Below, piece after piece: positions 8,777-17,643 of a stretch of 64,000 nt of DNA. Within the stretch, counting starts at the first letter, position 1. Each line of letters starts with the position of its first letter. The position numbers were made by a program, and so were the translations under genes. The notes beneath the pieces are model-generated. The model worked only from the letters and a program-made list of their open reading frames with translations. It was not told the DNA's origin and did not search any database. The stretch lies in contig NZ_CP186274.1 of assembly GCF_049331405.1 (NCBI RefSeq), positions 186,001-250,000 of the forward strand, read 5' to 3'. The DNA comes from PoT sp049331405. GTDB taxonomy: Bacteria; Planctomycetota; Planctomycetia; Isosphaerales; Isosphaeraceae.

Positions 8777-9564
8777 GTGAAGAGACTCGCGATGGCCCCC
8801 CAGACGGCCTCGAAGAAGTTCGAGTCACGCCCGCGGAACCAGGTGAACGGCCGCGCCGGGTTGCCGATGAAAGGCCGGAGCACCCAGCTCATCTGGGCCC
8901 CGACGATCCCGAAGAGGAGCACCCAGCAACGGAAGATCGTCTTCACGTGCCGCCCGAGCACCTTGTCGGTGATCGGCTCGAGCGCCCCCTTCGATCCCGA
9001 CTCCCCCTCGTGCCCCTTCTCCTCGCCGACGAACTCCGTCGCCTCGGTCTCCGGGTCGGGCACGACCAGGCTCAGCCGGTGGAGCGTGCGGAGCAGGAAG
9101 ATCAGGCCCAGCACCCCCGAGAGGCCGAACACCACGACGTTGATCAGGATCATGAACGAGTACGTCGTGGTGCTGGCCGAGAAGAACGCGACGATCGGCC
9201 CGAGCGAGGCCAGCACCGAGATCATCACCGCCAGCGACGCCACCAGTAGCTTCAACGCCGCGCCGATCTGCAGCCGAGAGCCCACCAGGGCGTTGAACAC
9301 GTAGAGCGACGGGAAGGTCACCAGCAAGGTCATCACGAAGAGCGCGGGCACTTTCACCGTCGACGCCACGAGTTGCTGGGTCTCGGGGCCCGACTCCTTC
9401 AAGAGGGAGAAGCTCCCCATGCAGGCGCCGTAGAACATCGACAGGAGGATGAGCACGAACGTGATGCCCCCCGCCGGGATCTCGATCGTCCCCCGCCGCA
9501 ACGAGGAGAGCTTCGTGGCCTCCCCGCGCAAGATCCGGTCGAGGTCTCTCCACCATCCCCTCAT
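8773..9564 (-). CDS. Integral membrane protein of unknown function (first of a paralogous pair)
   Basis: A 263-residue protein, homologous to the following gene. It starts MRGWWRDLDRILRGEATKLS, matching the amphipathic opening of its partner, and has about five membrane segments. A charged cytosolic loop around residues 180-205 (EATEFVGEEKGHEGESGS) is missing from the partner and accounts for most of the length difference. The C-terminal LRPFIGNPARPFTWFRGRDS block is conserved. ATG at 9564 was chosen because GGAGGTG lies five bases upstream; a longer frame exists but has no ribosome site. Function unknown. Confidence 0.8.
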   Translation of the reverse strand: MRGWWRDLDRILRGEATKLSSLRRGTIEIPAGGITFVLILLSMFYGACMGSFSLLKESGPETQQLVASTVKVPALFVMTLLVTFPSLYVFNALVGSRLQIGAALKLLVASLAVMISVLASLGPIVAFFSASTTTYSFMILINVVVFGLSGVLGLIFLLRTLHRLSLVVPDPETEATEFVGEEKGHEGESGSKGALEPITDKVLGRHVKTIFRCWVLLFGIVGAQMSWVLRPFIGNPARPFTWFRGRDSNFFEAVWGAIASLFT

Positions 9565-9955
9565 CGCGCACCTCCATCCTTCCCCGATCGACGGGGTATC
9601 TCGCACGAGGCCCGGTCGACGGCGCACCCCCATCGGGGGCGGCCGATCGCGGCGCCTGCTCGTCGAGCACGTGAATTCAAAACTCTCTCAAGCAACGATC
9701 CCGCCGAGACGTGATGCGAGATCCATGACAATTGCCACGGACACACCACCCCAAGGCAATGGTCGCCCGACGGATATTAGCTTTGCAGAACAAAGCACTT
9801 TATGCAAGAAGGAAAACTTTGCGGATTGGCGAAAGAAGATGAGGCCGCATCCTCGCCGGTCCTTGCGCATGGGGGCTCGCCACGCCGGGGTAGACGTGGG
9901 AACATCTCTGGAATTCTTCACGGCGAGGGCATGACGCCAGTGCTGGCGGGCGGCC
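9565..9955. other. Intergenic region; no supported gene
   Basis: Short frames exist on both strands but have no ribosome site or recognisable motif. The stretch 9775-9840 is AT-richer than its surroundings and contains a small dyad (GCTTTG at 9780-9785 with CAAAGC at 9791-9796). It could hold the promoter of the membrane-protein operon. Confidence 0.4.
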
Positions 9956-10510
9956 TCAGTTCATCGACGGGTCGTCGGGGATTTCCTTGAGGCGGAGCAT
10001 CCTGGAGAGCTGCGAGGCGTTGATGGACTTGACGACGACGTCCCAGAGGTCGCCTTCGCCCTGCCAGAAGACGTGTTCGTAGGTGGCGGGGAGGTAGAGC
10101 CACGAGTCGTCCCCGAACTCGCTCTCGAGCTGCCCGGGACCCCAGCCCGCGTAGTTGGCGAGGACGAGCGAGGGCTCGGGGCGGTGATGGATCAGCTCCT
10201 GAACCCTGTCGGTCTCGACCGTGTTGTAGACGCCGGTGAGGATCTCCTGGTCGCCAAGGTCCTCGAGCGTATGCAGGACCATCAGGGGGCCGGGGACGGG
10301 CCCGCCCAGGCTCACCGGCTTCTCCCAGGTGAAGGGGGCCTCGAAAATGCGCTCGGCGATCTCGGTGACCGTCGTCTCGGTCGGCCGGTTCAGGATCAGG
10401 CCCGCCGCACCTTCCTCGGTGTGGTCGAGCATGAGGAGCACGGTCCGCGCGAAGATCGGGGCGACCAACGACGGCGAAGCAACCAGGAGGTGGCCTTTCA
10501 GGGATTGCAT
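9956..10510 (-). CDS. YqgE/AlgH family protein
   Basis: A 184-residue protein matching the YqgE/AlgH family in length and pattern: GHLLVASPSL near the N-terminus, FARTVLLMLDHTEEGAAGLILNRP, GGPVPGPLMVLH and a YAGWGPGQLESE block. The family fold is known but the biochemical role is not; AlgH was named for an effect on alginate genes in Pseudomonas. Start ATG at 10510 gives the exact family N-terminus; the longer upstream frame is Arg-rich and not expected to be coding. It lies alone, downstream of the glycosyltransferase on the same strand with a 200-base gap. Confidence 0.92.
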   Translation of the reverse strand: MQSLKGHLLVASPSLVAPIFARTVLLMLDHTEEGAAGLILNRPTETTVTEIAERIFEAPFTWEKPVSLGGPVPGPLMVLHTLEDLGDQEILTGVYNTVETDRVQELIHHRPEPSLVLANYAGWGPGQLESEFGDDSWLYLPATYEHVFWQGEGDLWDVVVKSINASQLSRMLRLKEIPDDPSMN

Positions 10511-10716
10511 GATCGGTCGACGGTCCCGCGCGGTTCGGAGATCAGAGGGCGCGGACGATGTCCGCGATCCCAGACGTACCCCAGTATAACCGAGCCGGGG
10601 CCGTCGGCAGTAGACCCGCGATCGCGATCCGGGCGACGGCCTCCCGAACCGAGAGGCCTGTCGCACTTATTCCATAAAGATGCGTATTCTCAAAACCGCT
10701 GTCACAGGCATGACGA

Positions 10717-12267
10717 TCACCACGACCTGGCTGAGACTTCGACGCGGGGCGTCACGCGATAGAGGGCGAACGCGCGGTCGTCGACCCGAGAGGCGCGGGC
10801 GCGGAGCTTCGGGCCTCGCAAGATCGTGTCGACGTGCCCGAGTTGCAGGAGCGACGGGATGTCCCGATCGCGGCCGATGACCGCGAATGAAGCCCCTCCG
10901 CGCACGGGGGGTTGCTCCAGCAGGGCGTCGACGCCGATCCGCCACGAGGCCGGGCGATCGAGGTAATACAGCCGCACGGCCAGGTCATGCGGCACGGGGC
11001 CGAACGGCGTGGGATACGGCTTCCGGTCCCAGTCGTCGTAGAGCAAGGTCAGCGACTCGGTCTCGTGCAGGGCGTCCCCGGCGGTCTCATAGAAGGCCCA
11101 CTCCTGGCCGCGATGGTCGAAGCGGGGGGCGATGAACCCGAAGCCGAGCCCGCAGCCCAGCGCCAGGGTGCCGAAGCCGAACCGGGCGAGCCGCTCGATC
11201 CTCGGCGCGGGCCAGCCTCTGGCGAGGAGCCTGGAGCCGATCCGGACCAGGCTCAGCGCCGCCCAGACCGACCACGGCGGTAGCGCATAGATCGCGTAAT
11301 GCCCGTTCTTCACCGTCGCCAGCGACAGCAAGACGATCGGCCCGACCGCCCAGGCCCAGAGCAGGCGGTCGCCCCCCCGGGGTTGATCCAGCGCACGCTT
11401 CCAAGAACGCCAGGCCCCGATCAACGCCAGCGGCGTCCAGGGCAAGACCTGCCAGAGCAGGGCGGGGCCGTACTGCCACCAGGGGCCCCCCGCGAAGTGC
11501 TCCGGCCGCGCCGCGACCCTATCGGTGACGTGCAGACTCCAGAGGCTCAACGCGTTCGGATGCCGCAAAAGGACGAGCAGTGGCCAGGCCAGCGCAATCC
11601 CGGCCGACAGGAGCCAACCCCGGATGAATCGCAAGTCGCGGAGCCCTTCCCGGTCGCGGTCCCAGGCCAGGACGAGCGCGACGGCCGCGAGCACAAGCGC
11701 CGCCCCGAAGCCGATCCCCTTGGCGAGCGAGGTGAACCCGATTCCCGCGAAGAAGGCCCAGCGCCAGAGTTTCCGGCTCGCCTCGTCAACCTCGTCGCGC
11801 ATGCGATCGAAGGCGAGGACCGTCCACGTAATCAGGCAGGCCAGGAGCATGTCGGCCTCGGCCAGCCGACCCCGGATCATGGTCCAGGTGGTCGTCGCCT
11901 GCACCAGGCCGGCGAGCAGCCCGACGGTGGATCCGAACCGATACGCGGCGAGGATCGCGACCCCCAGGGCGACCGCAACCCCCGCGAGGGCCGACGGAAA
12001 TCGCGCCTGCCATTCCGCACTCGAGCCGGTGACCCGATCGGTGAGGGCGACGAGCCAGACGGCCAGCGGCGGCTTCTCGAGCCAGGGCCTGCCGCCCATC
12101 GTCGGCACCAGGACGTCGCCACTCGCCACCATCTCCCGCGCCGCCTGGGCCACGAACGCCTCGTGATACGTCAAGCGGCCCGCTCGACCGAGTCCAATCC
12201 CGAGCGTCAAGGCCGCCAGCCCCGCCACCATCGCCAAGCGCGCCATCCCCAAATGGGTTCCGGGCAC
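10717..12267 (-). CDS. Family 39 (ArnT/PMT-like) membrane glycosyltransferase
   Basis: About 516 residues with many membrane helices. The N-terminal loop holds TYHEAFVAQAAREMVASGD and GGRPWLEKPPL, the conserved first periplasmic loop of ArnT/dolichyl-phosphate-mannose mannosyltransferase-like enzymes. These transfer a sugar from a polyprenyl-phosphate donor to lipid or protein on the outer face of the inner membrane; here donor and acceptor are unknown. In place of the common acidic DE pair there is H-E. The GTG at 12267 is preferred because AGGGAGG lies eight bases before it; an ATG ten codons upstream and one seven codons downstream have no ribosome site. Confidence 0.85.
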   Translation of the reverse strand: MPGTHLGMARLAMVAGLAALTLGIGLGRAGRLTYHEAFVAQAAREMVASGDVLVPTMGGRPWLEKPPLAVWLVALTDRVTGSSAEWQARFPSALAGVAVALGVAILAAYRFGSTVGLLAGLVQATTTWTMIRGRLAEADMLLACLITWTVLAFDRMRDEVDEASRKLWRWAFFAGIGFTSLAKGIGFGAALVLAAVALVLAWDRDREGLRDLRFIRGWLLSAGIALAWPLLVLLRHPNALSLWSLHVTDRVAARPEHFAGGPWWQYGPALLWQVLPWTPLALIGAWRSWKRALDQPRGGDRLLWAWAVGPIVLLSLATVKNGHYAIYALPPWSVWAALSLVRIGSRLLARGWPAPRIERLARFGFGTLALGCGLGFGFIAPRFDHRGQEWAFYETAGDALHETESLTLLYDDWDRKPYPTPFGPVPHDLAVRLYYLDRPASWRIGVDALLEQPPVRGGASFAVIGRDRDIPSLLQLGHVDTILRGPKLRARASRVDDRAFALYRVTPRVEVSARSW

Positions 12268-12465
12268 GGTCGAATCCTCCCTGTAATCCCAGCTCATCCG
12301 CGGCCGCCTTGCCGTGGTCGACTCCTCGTCGGCGCGAATCCTAGTCCATCTCCCGAAAAAAGACGACGCGAACTCTCGCCGTCAGGGGCAGGTGGAGGAC
12401 GACGCAGACTACCCAGATCCCCCGGAGGGCTCACACATTCACACGGATGCACCTAGGCCCCGCTC

Positions 12466-13710
12466 TCACTGAATCTCATCCCCGAGATTCGGGTTCTGGG
12501 CATGGCGGAGGTGGGGGGGCAGGGCCGTGCCGGCGGGCGTGATGAGTTCGGCGTAGACCTTGCCGTCGATGGTGTTGCTGATGAATCGGGTCGCGCCGTC
12601 GCAGAAGACGAAGTTGCTCCCGCCGGGATGGCCGCTGTTGGCGAACGGGAAGGAGCCCTCGCCGAGCGGCCCGCGACTGCCGGCACGCTTGCGGGCTTCC
12701 AGGCCATCCGCCCGCGACCAGCCGGCGCCGGTCTCCCCCCGTGCGGTCGGTTTAAGTTGTCCGCCGAGGCAGTCGGTGGCGGAGTTCGGCGTGCGGCAGA
12801 CGTCGTCGGAGGCGAAGAACATGCAGAAGTTCGGCAGCGGGCACGCCCAGTTGGTGGCAATGCCCGCCGAGTCGGGCGTCCCCGGCGAGTACCCGACCCG
12901 CATGTTCTCGCCGATCAGGATCGTCGTCGAGGTCCCGTCGACGATATCCGTCGGCCTCGTCTTGATATCCCAGGGCTGATCCCCCGTCTGCGTCCCCAGA
13001 AACATCACGCCGAGCTTCTTGCCGATCTCCTGGTTCTCCTGCCAGGTCCCCCCTGGGCCCGCCCAGCGAAGCACCTCGCCCGCCCCCGCCTTCTCGCGGG
13101 GACTGTTCCCCGACCAGGCCACCGGGTACGCCGGCCAGCGCGAGAAGCCGCCGTTGACGACGTAGCTGAGATTACCCTGACTACTCTCGCAAGTAGAGTC
13201 ATCGGGACAACGCAGTATTCCTATCGCTGTCGAAGAAACATTGGCATTGGACAGTTCCTCTGTCATCTCCTCTTCAACGCAAACCACCTTTATTTTGTAT
13301 GTGTTTTTATTTGAATAGTAGGTCTCATTATTCCAAGTATCATAAAGACATTGCACGTCCACATATGGCAAGATACTGACAACCCATGACCGGAAGAGAG
13401 TTTTCTCGATGGAAGCCCCTTTACCTTGCTTCTCGAGCATCATCGCTTGATAGATGTTCGACTTCGTGGGATCTCCCTGATGGACCAGCGGGTCATCATA
13501 GATCGTCCCGGCGTTGGGGAACCATTGCTTGGAATTGGAGAACCCCGTCAGCCCGAGGCCGATCTGCCTCATGTTGTTCTGGCATTGGGTCCGTCGCGCC
13601 GCCTCTCGTGCACCACCGCAAACCCCGGTGACCAGGGAGAACAAGACCGCGATGACGGCCACGGCGACGAGGAGATCCCTCAGCTTGATGCCACCATTCG
13701 AATGGCTCAT
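12466..13710 (-). CDS. DUF1559 pseudopilin-like protein, divergent N-terminus, AT-rich internal patch
   Basis: A 414-residue DUF1559 protein. REAARRTQCQNNMRQIGLGL and the late H-x9-DG motif (SGHPGGSNFVFCDG) place it in the family. The pilin-type motif is divergent: GIKLRDLLVAVAVIAVLFSL, with Asp at position +5 where Glu is canonical. ATG at 13710 has an excellent ribosome site (GGAGGAGGG). The stretch coding for roughly residues 90-175 (about 13185-13440) is markedly AT-richer than the rest and uses codons rare in the neighbourhood; it encodes an Asn/Tyr/Lys/Glu-rich segment with four Cys. This could be an acquired surface-exposed insert. Confidence 0.88.
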   Translation of the reverse strand: MSHSNGGIKLRDLLVAVAVIAVLFSLVTGVCGGAREAARRTQCQNNMRQIGLGLTGFSNSKQWFPNAGTIYDDPLVHQGDPTKSNIYQAMMLEKQGKGASIEKTLFRSWVVSILPYVDVQCLYDTWNNETYYSNKNTYKIKVVCVEEEMTEELSNANVSSTAIGILRCPDDSTCESSQGNLSYVVNGGFSRWPAYPVAWSGNSPREKAGAGEVLRWAGPGGTWQENQEIGKKLGVMFLGTQTGDQPWDIKTRPTDIVDGTSTTILIGENMRVGYSPGTPDSAGIATNWACPLPNFCMFFASDDVCRTPNSATDCLGGQLKPTARGETGAGWSRADGLEARKRAGSRGPLGEGSFPFANSGHPGGSNFVFCDGATRFISNTIDGKVYAELITPAGTALPPHLRHAQNPNLGDEIQ

Positions 13711-13893
13711 CTCGACCCTCCTCCAACTGTGACTGTCGCGACCTTCGGCGCATTTCGGGGCGAACGCAGGAATCGAGGCCCCTACTTTTGACGACTGTCG
13801 TCGACCTTCGGTTCCATACTGTTCTTCGAAATGCAAAGGGCGGGCACCCGACAAAAACCGGAGGCCCGCCCTCGATTCATGCTCAGTGACCGA

Positions 13894-15030
13894 TCAGCGG
13901 CTGCCGGGGCGGATGGCCTCGACCAGGGGCGGGGCGGACTTGGGGGCCTCGGCGCGGAAGTCCTCGCCGAGGAGGGCGGCGACGGTTCCGGCGACCTGGC
14001 TCTGGGTGATGAGGGCGGCGTCGGAACGCTCGCCGAGGGCGGGGGTATCGGGGCCGAGGACGGCGAGCCAGATCGCCTCGGAGCCATCGATCTTGGCGCC
14101 GTGGCTGCGCCAGCCTTGCGGCGGATCGCCGCGGCCGTGGTCTGTGGTGAAGATGACGGTGGTCGTGCCCTTGTATTTGGGGTTCGCCTGGAGCTCATCC
14201 CAGAGGATCTTGAGGTTCCCGTCGGCGTTGTGGGCGGCGTGCAGGTAGTGGTCGTAGTGGCCCTCGTGGGCGTGCTCGTCGGTGTCGCCCAGGCCGATGT
14301 ACATGACCGACGGCGACTCATGCTTCAGGTGCTCGAGGGCCACCTGGAAGGTGAAGGCGTCGTTGCGGCAGCCTTCCCAGGTCTGCGGCGTCTGGGCCAT
14401 CATGCGGTTGAGCACGAGTTCACCCTCCGAGAGGTTCTTGCGCTCGATGGGGACCCAGCCGGCGTTGATGTAGAGGCCGCTCCGCTCCCGGTTGAAGATG
14501 AACGGGTAGACATCCCACGACCCGATCACCGCGACTTTGCCCTTATAAGCGGGCAATTTGTTCAGCCACTCGAAGACGTTGACGTTGGGGTTGGGGACCT
14601 TGTTGTTGCTGTCGATGCGGTCGTCGGCGGAGCCGGTGAAGAGCTCGTTGTAGCCGGGGTAGGAGAAGTTCTTGCCGTTGGTGACGCGGGCCGGGCTCTT
14701 CTTGTCGTTGTTGCCGTAGATCTGCCCCTGGCGGGCGACGACCGTCCACAGGAAGGGCATGAGCGCCTCGCGGCGGGCCTCGGCGTTATCGCGCCAGAAC
14801 TCGCGGCGGAGTTCGTCGACCCGGGCCACGCCGCCGTCCTTCTTGTTCAGCAGGGACTCTTCGGCCCCGCGGAAGACCTCCTGCCAGCGCAGGCCGTCGG
14901 CCGTGACGACCACGACATTCCTGGTGGCCAGGGCCGGCGCCTTCGGCTCGTCACCGCGAGCAAGCGGAGAATTCGTGTGGGAACCGGCCAGCAAAAGCAG
15001 GAGGAAGCAAGCTCGACGCAGCAACGTCAT
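13894..15030 (-). CDS. Alkaline phosphatase superfamily protein, exported
   Basis: A 378-residue protein with a signal peptide (MTLLRRACFLLLLLAGSH) and the metal-binding framework of the alkaline phosphatase/sulfatase/phosphomutase superfamily. VVVTADGLRW carries the first metal Asp, SYPGYNELFTG is the likely nucleophile region, GDTDEHAHEGHYDHY supplies Asp/His ligands, and TTDHGRG with RSHGAK the remaining ones. It most resembles metalloenzymes annotated as phosphoglyceromutase/AP-like hydrolases in planctomycetes. Substrate unknown; the location should be periplasmic. ATG at 15030 was preferred over a longer frame because it directly starts the signal peptide. It is divergent from the riboswitch-controlled operon. 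Confidence 0.82.
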   Translation of the reverse strand: MTLLRRACFLLLLLAGSHTNSPLARGDEPKAPALATRNVVVVTADGLRWQEVFRGAEESLLNKKDGGVARVDELRREFWRDNAEARREALMPFLWTVVARQGQIYGNNDKKSPARVTNGKNFSYPGYNELFTGSADDRIDSNNKVPNPNVNVFEWLNKLPAYKGKVAVIGSWDVYPFIFNRERSGLYINAGWVPIERKNLSEGELVLNRMMAQTPQTWEGCRNDAFTFQVALEHLKHESPSVMYIGLGDTDEHAHEGHYDHYLHAAHNADGNLKILWDELQANPKYKGTTTVIFTTDHGRGDPPQGWRSHGAKIDGSEAIWLAVLGPDTPALGERSDAALITQSQVAGTVAALLGEDFRAEAPKSAPPLVEAIRPGSR

Positions 15031-15199
15031 GACAACCTTTCTGTTCAACGCGGAGGGTTCTCGAGGGGGAAGGGCACGTCGTCGCGGATCGTCCTTGCGG
15101 GAGACCACGCGGTACGGCGTGTCGCGACGCCATCGTCGCTCATCGACAGGATTTCGGTGTGATTTTATGAGAAACGATTCGTGAATTTCGCGCCGAGAC

Positions 15200-15229
15200 T
15201 TGACGGTCGGCCGGGCCTTTCGCTCTAAT
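15200..15229 (+). promoter_or_regulatory. Sigma-70 type promoter of the btuFCD transcript
   Basis: TTGACG (15200-15205) and TCTAAT (15224-15229) with an 18-base spacer, just upstream of the cobalamin riboswitch. Position and spacing suit a housekeeping promoter producing the riboswitch leader. Confidence 0.65.
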
Positions 15230-15231
15230 TT

Positions 15232-15450
15232 TGGCTTCCCGACGGGTGCTCCACGCCCACGATCCGGCGAGGGAGAGAATAGGGAAGACGGTGAGAATCC
15301 GTCGCGGGGCCGCCGCTGTCATCGGCGAGGCCCCCGGGCCGATTGTGCCACTGCCAGGTATGGCGGGAAGGCCGCCCGGGTGCCGTTACGAGCCGAAAGC
15401 CAGAAGACCTGCCCGTCGAGGTGCTGTTCCGATGCTTCGGCCGCAAGCAT
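15232..15450 (+). ncRNA. Cobalamin riboswitch
   Basis: A class-I-like adenosylcobalamin riboswitch. Recognisable conserved pieces in order: GGGTGCTCC (about 15244), AGGGAAGACGGTGAGAATCC (15281-15300), GCCGCCGCTGTC (15309-15320), TGCCACTGCC (about 15347), GGCGGGAAGGC (about 15362) and the B12 box AGCCAGAAGACCTGCC (about 15398-15413). It lies upstream of a btuFCD-like operon on the same strand, which fits the usual role of turning off cobalamin uptake when the cofactor is plentiful. The exact 3' boundary and the expression platform are not clear; about 260 further bases separate it from the first start codon. Confidence 0.92.
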
Positions 15451-15709
15451 TTGGGCGCGCCGCTCGCGATTCGCCGGCGACGGGCCTGGTGCCCGAGGGC
15501 CAGAGCCCACCCTCACGCCCGACCCGGCACGAAAGTTCGCGTTCATGGCTCGCCGCCCCTCCAGTCGCCCCCGCATGCACTCCCCCGGCTCCGCCCTCGA
15601 CGAGCCCCCGGCCAACCCCAGGCGCCATCGGCTCGCTGACGTTCTTACCACAGTCGGGAGCCGCAGGCCACCGAGCGTCGACCCTCGCGATCGGGAGCAC
15701 GGGCAACCC

Positions 15710-16618
15710 ATGAACCGACCAAACGCCTTACTCCGAGCGGCCTGGGCCCTCGCCGGCCTCGCGATCCTCGCGGCGTCGGGCTGCGGCGACGCGTCGAGAT
15801 CGACCGCGAACCCCGACGCCAGGCCCGTCCGCATCGCGTCATTGACGCTGGCGACGGACGAGATGCTCACCGAGCTCGTGCCGACCGAGCGGGTCGTGAG
15901 CGTCACCGCGCTCGTCGACGACCCGACGATCTCGAACGTAGCGGGCCGCTATCCCGAGAAGATCGCGAGGCTCCGGGACATCCATGTCGAGCTGCTCCTC
16001 TCCCTGGGACCGGACCTGATCCTCGTCGCGCCTTATAATACGGCCGACTCCCTCCGCCTGCTGGAGAACTCGGGGCGCTCGACCTACCGCAACGAGGCCG
16101 TGAACAGCGTCGCCGAGATCGAGGAGGGCATCCTCAAGCTGGGCAAGCGACTGGGCGAGGCCGGGAAGGCCAAGGGCGTGGTCGAAGGGATGGAAGCGAG
16201 GCGACGAAAACTCGCCGAGCGCTTGCAAGGGGCAACGACCCGGCCCCGTGTCCTCTTCTGGTCGGCCGGATTCACTTCGGGGAAGAAGACGACCATCGAC
16301 GACATCATCCGCGACGCCGGGGCCCTGAACGTGGCGGCCGAGATGGGGCTCGAGGGCTCGGTCGAGATCCCCCCCGAGCGCGTCGTCGCCGCCGACCCCG
16401 ACATCGTGCTCCTCTCCCTCTGGAAGGACGACGAGCGGCAGGCGCAGGTGGCGAACCACCCGATCCTCCGGCAGCTCCGCGCGGTGAAAGAGAACCGCCT
16501 GGTGACGATCGAGGGGCGGTACATCACGAGCATCTCGCAGTTCGTGGTCGAAGGGGCCGAGCGGCTGGCGAAGGCCCTGCATCCCGACCGCTTCGCCGGC
16601 GACGGGGCCCCGCGATGA
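15710..16618 (+). CDS. btuF: Cobalamin ABC transporter substrate-binding lipoprotein
   Basis: A 302-residue periplasmic binding protein of the vitamin B12/siderophore class with a lipoprotein signal (lipobox LAASGC, Cys25). The N-lobe RIASLTLATDEMLTELVPTERVVSVT and the block LLLSLGPDLILVAP are typical of BtuF/FepB-type proteins, two lobes joined by one long helix. Cobalamin is inferred as ligand from the riboswitch; by sequence alone cobinamide or a siderophore would also fit. A longer in-frame reading starts inside the riboswitch and was rejected; ATG at 15710 begins directly with the signal peptide. The stop overlaps the permease start by four bases. Confidence 0.88.
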   Translation: MNRPNALLRAAWALAGLAILAASGCGDASRSTANPDARPVRIASLTLATDEMLTELVPTERVVSVTALVDDPTISNVAGRYPEKIARLRDIHVELLLSLGPDLILVAPYNTADSLRLLENSGRSTYRNEAVNSVAEIEEGILKLGKRLGEAGKAKGVVEGMEARRRKLAERLQGATTRPRVLFWSAGFTSGKKTTIDDIIRDAGALNVAAEMGLEGSVEIPPERVVAADPDIVLLSLWKDDERQAQVANHPILRQLRAVKENRLVTIEGRYITSISQFVVEGAERLAKALHPDRFAGDGAPR

Positions 16619-17643
16619 GGCGTGCGATGACCATCGCGGCCCTGCTCGGCCTCGCCTACGCGGTGCTCGCGCTGCTGGGGACGATCTGGGGCTCGGTGTC
16701 GATCCCCACGTCGCACGTCGCCCGGGTCCTGGCGTCAGCGATAGGGCTGGACCTCGGCGGCGGGAGCCCGGTCCCGGCCACGGAGCGGTTTCTCATCCTC
16801 CAGGTCCGGCTGCCGCAGGTCTTCCTGCTCGGCCTGGTCGGGGCGGCCCTGGCGACCTCAGGAGCGGCCTTGCAGGCGACGTTCGAGAACCCGCTAGCCG
16901 ACCCCAGCATCCTCGGCGTCAGCGGCGGCGCGGCGCTCGGTGCGGTGCTGGCCATCCACAGCGGCATCGCCGAGACCGTCTTCCTGTCGCTGCCCCTGTG
17001 TGCCTTCTGCGGCGGGCTCGCCTCGTCGATGTTCGTCTACGCCATCACGTACTTCGAGGGCCACAGCACGGGCCCGACCCTGCTGCTGACGGGCGTGGCG
17101 GTGGGGAGCATGACGATCGCGGGGGTCTCGCTCGTGATGGTCATCACCGAGGTCCACCGCATCCAGGAGCTCCTCTTCTGGATGGTCGGGGGCGTGCGGA
17201 ACCAGTCGTGGGAGCACGTCGGCCTTTGTGCCCTGCCGATCGCCCTGGGGATCGCCGGGCTCCTGAGCTTGCACCATCGGCTCGATGCGCTCCTGCTCGG
17301 CGAGGAGCAGGCGATGGCCGTGGGAGTGCCGGTCGCGGGGACGCGGCTCCTCGTCCTGCTCCTGACCGCCCTGGCCACCGGCGCGGCAACGGCCGTCAGC
17401 GGCTCGATCGGGTTCGTCGGCCTGATGGTCCCGCACCTGATCCGCAGGCTCACCGGCCCACGCACGCGCGACCTGCTCCCGGCCTGCGTGACGGGGGGCG
17501 CCGCGTTCCTGACCGCCTGCGACCTCTTCGCCAGGAGCGTCTCGGGGACATTCACGCTGCACCTGGGGATCATCACAGCCTTACTCGGCGGCCCCGCCTT
17601 CCTGATCGTCCTGCGCAAGTCGAAGGGAGGATCGCGGCCATGA
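16615..17643 (+). CDS. btuC: Cobalamin ABC transporter permease (FecCD/BtuC family)
   Basis: A 342-residue FecCD-type permease with about ten membrane helices. Family blocks are clear: RLPQVFLLGLVGAALATSGA, then FENPLADPSILGVSGGAALG, TGVAVGS, the LLLGEEQAMAVGVPV loop that docks the ATPase, and GFVGLMVPHLIRRLTGP near the end. In the complex two copies form the channel for the substrate passed on by the binding protein. Its start overlaps the upstream stop (ATGA) and its own stop overlaps the ATPase start the same way, so the three genes are translationally coupled. Confidence 0.93.
   Translation: MRRAMTIAALLGLAYAVLALLGTIWGSVSIPTSHVARVLASAIGLDLGGGSPVPATERFLILQVRLPQVFLLGLVGAALATSGAALQATFENPLADPSILGVSGGAALGAVLAIHSGIAETVFLSLPLCAFCGGLASSMFVYAITYFEGHSTGPTLLLTGVAVGSMTIAGVSLVMVITEVHRIQELLFWMVGGVRNQSWEHVGLCALPIALGIAGLLSLHHRLDALLLGEEQAMAVGVPVAGTRLLVLLLTALATGAATAVSGSIGFVGLMVPHLIRRLTGPRTRDLLPACVTGGAAFLTACDLFARSVSGTFTLHLGIITALLGGPAFLIVLRKSKGGSRP

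Noticed and set aside
9688..9921. A 77-codon minus-strand frame between membrane pair and YqgE
   Set aside because: No ribosome site, no recognisable pattern, and an overlapping frame on the other strand is just as open.
15200..15709. N-terminal extension of the btuF-like protein through the leader
   Set aside because: The frame runs through the conserved riboswitch, and the lipoprotein signal starts at 15710.
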